NCBI GenBank assembly: GCA_946613705.1
Contig: CAMOFU010000093.1
Span: 1 to 8,561, forward strand
Direction: 5' to 3'
From: an uncultured Clostridia bacterium
GTDB lineage: Bacteria > Bacillota > Clostridia > Oscillospirales > Ruminococcaceae
DNA: 8,561 nt
The notes beneath the pieces are model-generated. The model did no database searches. It was not told where the DNA came from and saw nothing but the letters and a program-made list of their open reading frames with translations. This document shows, piece after piece, positions 6,193-8,561 of this stretch. How positions within the stretch are numbered: position 1 is the first letter of the stretch; every line of letters starts with the position of its first letter. A program made the position numbers and the translations under genes.

Positions 6193-7602
6193 CTAACCTA
6201 TACTTCCGATCATTTCAAGCTTGATGAGATTGTTCATCTCGACCGCATATTCAAGCGGGAGCTCCTTAGAAACATTATCCGCAAAGCCGCTGACTATCAT
6301 AGCCTTGGCTGCCTGCTCGTCCAGTCCGCGCGACATAAGGTAGAACACCGCTTCATCGCTTATCCTGCCTATACGCGCTTCGTGACCGACATCGGCTTTG
6401 TCTGTGCGAATATCCATAACGGGGATAGTATCCGAGCGCGAAATGTTATCGAGCATCAGCGACTCACAGCTCACAGCCGACTTGCTGCCGACCGCATTCT
6501 CATTGATCGTCACAGAGCTTCTGAACGTGCTTATACCGCCGCTTTTGGATATCGACTTGGTATTGATATACGATGAAGTATCGGGCGCATTATGGACTAT
6601 CTTTGCGCCTGTATCAAGGTTCTGACCCTCACCCGCGAAGGTTATCCCCGTGAACTCTGCCCGCGCTCCCCTGCCGTTTAAAATACTCATCGGATACAGG
6701 TAGGAAACGTGAGAGCCGAAGCTGCCCGATACCCACTCGACCTTGCTGCCCTCGCCGACGATCGCACGTTTGGTATTGAGATTATACATATTCTTCGACC
6801 AGTTCTCGATCGTGGAATAACGAAGTGTTGAGTTCTTACCGACGAACAGCTCCACACAGCCCGCGTGCAGACCCGCCTCGTAGTATTTGGGCGCAGAGCA
6901 GCCCTCGATAAAATGCAGATAGGCATTATCCTCTACTATTATCAGTGTGTGTTCAAACTGCCCTGCTCCGCGGGCGTTCAGTCTGAAATAGGATTGCAGC
7001 GGTATTTCGAGCCTTACACCCTCGGGAACATAAACAAACGAGCCCCCCGACCATACTGCACCGTGAAGCGCCGCGAATTTGTGATCCGTCGGCGGAACGA
7101 GCTTCATAAAATGGCTGCGGATAAGCTCGGCATACCTTTCGTCGTGCATGGCGCTTTCAAGATCGGTATATACCACGCCCGACTCAGCAACCTCCTTGCG
7201 GACATTGTGATACACCAGCTCGGAATCGTACTGCGCACCCACTCCTGCCAGCGACTCGCGCTCCGCCTGCGGGATACCGAGGCGCTCAAACGTATTCTTG
7301 ATATCGTCGGGAACATTGTCCCAATCGCTGTTCATGCGGGACTTGGGACGGATATAGGCTACGATATTGTCAACATTCAGTCCCTCGATCGAAGGTCCCC
7401 ACACGGGCATCTCCGTCCTGTTGAATATATCCAGCGATCTCAGTCGGAATTCGAGCATCCAGTCGGGGTCGTTCTTTTCCTTTGAGATCTCTCGGATTAT
7501 CTCGGGAGTGATACCGCTGTTCAGCCTGTCCCGCTCGTCCTCCTTATAACGGAAATCATACAGCGAGCGGTCAACATCTGCGACCTGTGTTTTCTCTTTC
7601 AT
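6193..7602 (-). CDS. sufB: SufB, Fe-S cluster scaffold protein
   Basis: This 469-aa protein is very close to the SufB family in length and motifs. It has the N-terminal region ending in WMLEFRLRSL, then GVGAQYDSELVYHN and SGGSFVYVPEGV. The core beta-helix carries VEWVSGSFGSHVSYLYP and GQNLDTGAKIVHNAP. The catalytic cysteine is Cys379 in SAVSCESLMLD, and the C-terminal VGHEARIGRISDEAVFYLMSRG contains His407. In the family, sulfur delivered by SufS/SufU moves to the SufB cysteine and the nascent cluster forms at the SufB-SufD interface, driven by SufC. The start at 7602 is preferred over 7650: the longer form would overlap sufC, while 7602 has GGGGTGA 7 nt upstream and lies 7 nt after the sufC stop. 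It is the most conserved gene in the window. Confidence 0.97.
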   Translation of the reverse strand: MKEKTQVADVDRSLYDFRYKEDERDRLNSGITPEIIREISKEKNDPDWMLEFRLRSLDIFNRTEMPVWGPSIEGLNVDNIVAYIRPKSRMNSDWDNVPDDIKNTFERLGIPQAERESLAGVGAQYDSELVYHNVRKEVAESGVVYTDLESAMHDERYAELIRSHFMKLVPPTDHKFAALHGAVWSGGSFVYVPEGVRLEIPLQSYFRLNARGAGQFEHTLIIVEDNAYLHFIEGCSAPKYYEAGLHAGCVELFVGKNSTLRYSTIENWSKNMYNLNTKRAIVGEGSKVEWVSGSFGSHVSYLYPMSILNGRGARAEFTGITFAGEGQNLDTGAKIVHNAPDTSSYINTKSISKSGGISTFRSSVTINENAVGSKSAVSCESLMLDNISRSDTIPVMDIRTDKADVGHEARIGRISDEAVFYLMSRGLDEQAAKAMIVSGFADNVSKELPLEYAVEMNNLIKLEMIGSIG

Positions 7603-7609
7603 CGGCTGC

Positions 7610-8350
7610 TCACCCCGTGTACTTTTCAAATCCGCCGCGGTTGATCTCATCTATCAGCGAAGCATCGCCCTCGGCAGCGATGCGGCCGTCGGCAATGATA
7701 TGCACCCTATCGACGTTTACGGCTTCAAGTATTTTCGTGTTATGCGTGATTATAAGCAGAGATCCGCCGCAGCCTGACAGATACTCGTCTATGCCCTTTG
7801 ACACGGTCTTGACCGCATCTACATCAAGACCCGAATCAGTCTCGTCAAGTATCGCAAGCTTGGGGCGCAGCAGAAGCAGCTGCAATATCTCCGCCTTCTT
7901 CTTTTCTCCGCCCGAAAAGCCTACATTGAGATCACGCTCGGCATAGGAACGATCCATTTGCAGCACGTCCATTGCCGCAAACAGGCGCTTTCTGAAATCA
8001 AACAGTTTTATCCGCTCGCCCGTTATCTGCTCCATAGCGCTGCGCATAAAATCGGAAAGGCTTATCCCGGGTATCTCAACAGGGTTCTGGAACGATATGA
8101 ATATTCCCCGACACGCGCGCTTGTCGGCAGGCTCATCGGTGATATCCTCGCCGTCAAAAATGATCCTGCCCCCTGTGACCGAGTATTCGGGGCTGCCCAT
8201 CACTGTGCTGCCCAGTGTTGATTTGCCCGCGCCGTTCGGCCCCATAAGCACATGGACCTCCCCGCTGCCGATACTCAGCGATACCCCATGCAGGAGCTCT
8301 TTATCCTCGGCTGATACATACAGCTCGTTACATTCAAGCAAATTAGACAT
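7610..8350 (-). CDS. sufC: SufC, ABC-type ATPase of the SUF complex
   Basis: This 246-aa soluble ATPase has all ABC nucleotide-binding elements. Walker A is GPNGAGKST (37-45), the Q-loop glutamine is Gln88 in ISFQNPVEIPG, the signature is FSGGEKKK (145-152), Walker B is KLAILDE (164-170), the D-loop is SGLD, and the switch histidine is His203 in ITHN. The signature with EKKK and the FQNPVEIPG segment are typical of SufC and differ from transporter ATPases. There is no membrane domain nearby. It dimerises upon ATP binding to reshape SufB-SufD during cluster assembly. It is the first gene of the operon (order C-B-D-S-U, common in clostridia; Bacillus has C-D-S-U-B). The ribosome binding site is weak to moderate, a GGAAGGGAAG stretch upstream of the ATG. 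Confidence 0.97.
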   Translation of the reverse strand: MSNLLECNELYVSAEDKELLHGVSLSIGSGEVHVLMGPNGAGKSTLGSTVMGSPEYSVTGGRIIFDGEDITDEPADKRACRGIFISFQNPVEIPGISLSDFMRSAMEQITGERIKLFDFRKRLFAAMDVLQMDRSYAERDLNVGFSGGEKKKAEILQLLLLRPKLAILDETDSGLDVDAVKTVSKGIDEYLSGCGGSLLIITHNTKILEAVNVDRVHIIADGRIAAEGDASLIDEINRGGFEKYTG

Positions 8351-8386
8351 TGTTCAACTTCCCTTCCGAATTAATCCCACCAATTT

Positions 8387-8412
8387 ACTATGATATAATA
8401 ACAGACTATGAT
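8387..8412. repeat. 8-bp direct repeat ACTATGAT flanking the suf -10 box
   Basis: ACTATGAT occurs at 8387-8394 and again at 8405-8412, with start points 18 bp apart. The first copy abuts the proposed -10 and the second lies in the -10/-35 spacer, so the pair could be an operator for a regulator of suf expression. No match to a known IscR, SufR or Fur consensus was recognised. Chance occurrence in AT-rich DNA is possible. Confidence 0.4.
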
Positions 8413-8423
8413 GAACGTGATAA
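8395..8423 (-). promoter_or_regulatory. Candidate sigma-A promoter of the suf operon
   Basis: On the minus strand a TTATCA -35 (8423-8418) is separated by 17 nt from a TATTAT -10 (8400-8395). Transcription would start near 8388, giving a 5' leader of about 40 nt before sufC. The surroundings are AT-rich and lie downstream of the tRNA terminator, so suf needs its own promoter here. An alternative, TTGTTG with TATAAC some 15 nt away further upstream, fits less well. Confidence 0.55.
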
Positions 8424-8468
8424 TAACAAATGATGTCTAAAGTGTTATATTTGAGCTTAATTGACAAC

Positions 8469-8498
8469 AAAAAAACTGCACCCGAAAGGGGATGCAGT
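8469..8498 (-). terminator. Rho-independent terminator downstream of tRNA-His
   Basis: On the minus strand, arms 8498-8490 (ACTGCATCC) and 8483-8475 (GGGTGCAGT) form a 9-bp stem with one G-T pair and a 6-nt loop, followed by a run of T (8475-8469). It begins 8 nt after the tRNA CCA end. It should end the tRNA transcript before the suf promoter. Confidence 0.9.
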
Positions 8499-8506
8499 CT
8501 AAAAAG

Positions 8507-8561
8507 TGGGGTGGGTAATCGGATTCGAACCGATGGTCTTCAGTGCCACAAACTGACGCGT
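8507..8561 (-). tRNA. tRNA-His (GTG), 3' part, cut by the window edge
   Basis: Reading the minus strand from the window edge, there is an anticodon stem TCAGT/ACTGA enclosing the loop TTGTGGC, whose central GTG is the histidine anticodon (+ strand 8547-8549). It is followed by a 5-nt variable loop and a T-arm ATCGG-TTCGAAT-CCGAT. Then come the 3' acceptor strand TACCCAC, discriminator C73 (the usual bacterial tRNA-His identity base) and an encoded CCA (8509-8507). The 5' acceptor strand, including the extra G-1, and the D-arm lie outside the window. Confidence 0.95.

Noticed and set aside
6865..7485. 206-codon antisense frame opposite sufB
   Set aside because: A shadow of the highly conserved sufB gene; no independent support.
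1..8561. CRISPR array, insertion sequence, phage or other mobile element
   Set aside because: No spaced repeats, transposase, integrase or terminal inverted repeats were seen. The tRNA-His 3' end is not followed by an integrase or a repeated attachment site within the window.

Overview
The window holds two convergent operons of a low-to-mid-GC Firmicute. A Ruminococcus-like clostridium (Oscillospiraceae) fits best. This rests on the Gram-positive SUF set with SufU, strong AGGAGG-type ribosome binding sites, and a codon style mixing AUA with many G/C-ending codons. The genus is inferred from style and family content, not from a search.

Plus strand, about 149-3532: three tightly packed genes. 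The first is a class II (N-terminal-cysteine) glutamine amidotransferase-fold protein of the YafJ/EgtC type. The second is a GCS2-family (EgtA/plant-like) glutamate-cysteine ligase homologue. The third is a short GshA/GshF-N-terminal-type glutamate-cysteine ligase homologue. The gaps are 10 nt and 5 nt and each gene has its own Shine-Dalgarno site, so they look like one transcript. No glutathione synthetase (GshB or ATP-grasp) gene and no ergothioneine EgtB/EgtD gene is present. Two different gamma-glutamyl ligase types plus a possible gamma-glutamyl-amide hydrolase suggest an uncharacterised small-thiol or gamma-glutamyl-metabolite pathway. This is the most interesting part of the window.

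Junction, 3533-3606: a 15-bp hairpin with a 7-T tract on the minus strand and a 4-T tract on the plus strand. It probably ends both operons.

Minus strand, 8350 down to 3607: a complete SUF iron-sulfur assembly operon in the order sufC-sufB-sufD-sufS-sufU. SufS takes sulfur from cysteine and SufU relays it. The SufBCD ATPase complex builds the cluster. The cistrons overlap or are spaced by 7-10 nt. A candidate promoter with a flanking 8-bp direct repeat lies just upstream of sufC.

Right edge: the 3' part of a minus-strand tRNA-His (anticodon GTG, C73, encoded CCA), followed by its own rho-independent terminator, which insulates it from the suf promoter.

The two operons share a theme: one consumes cysteine as a sulfur source, and the other probably couples cysteine (or another amine) to glutamate. 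A functional link is inference only.
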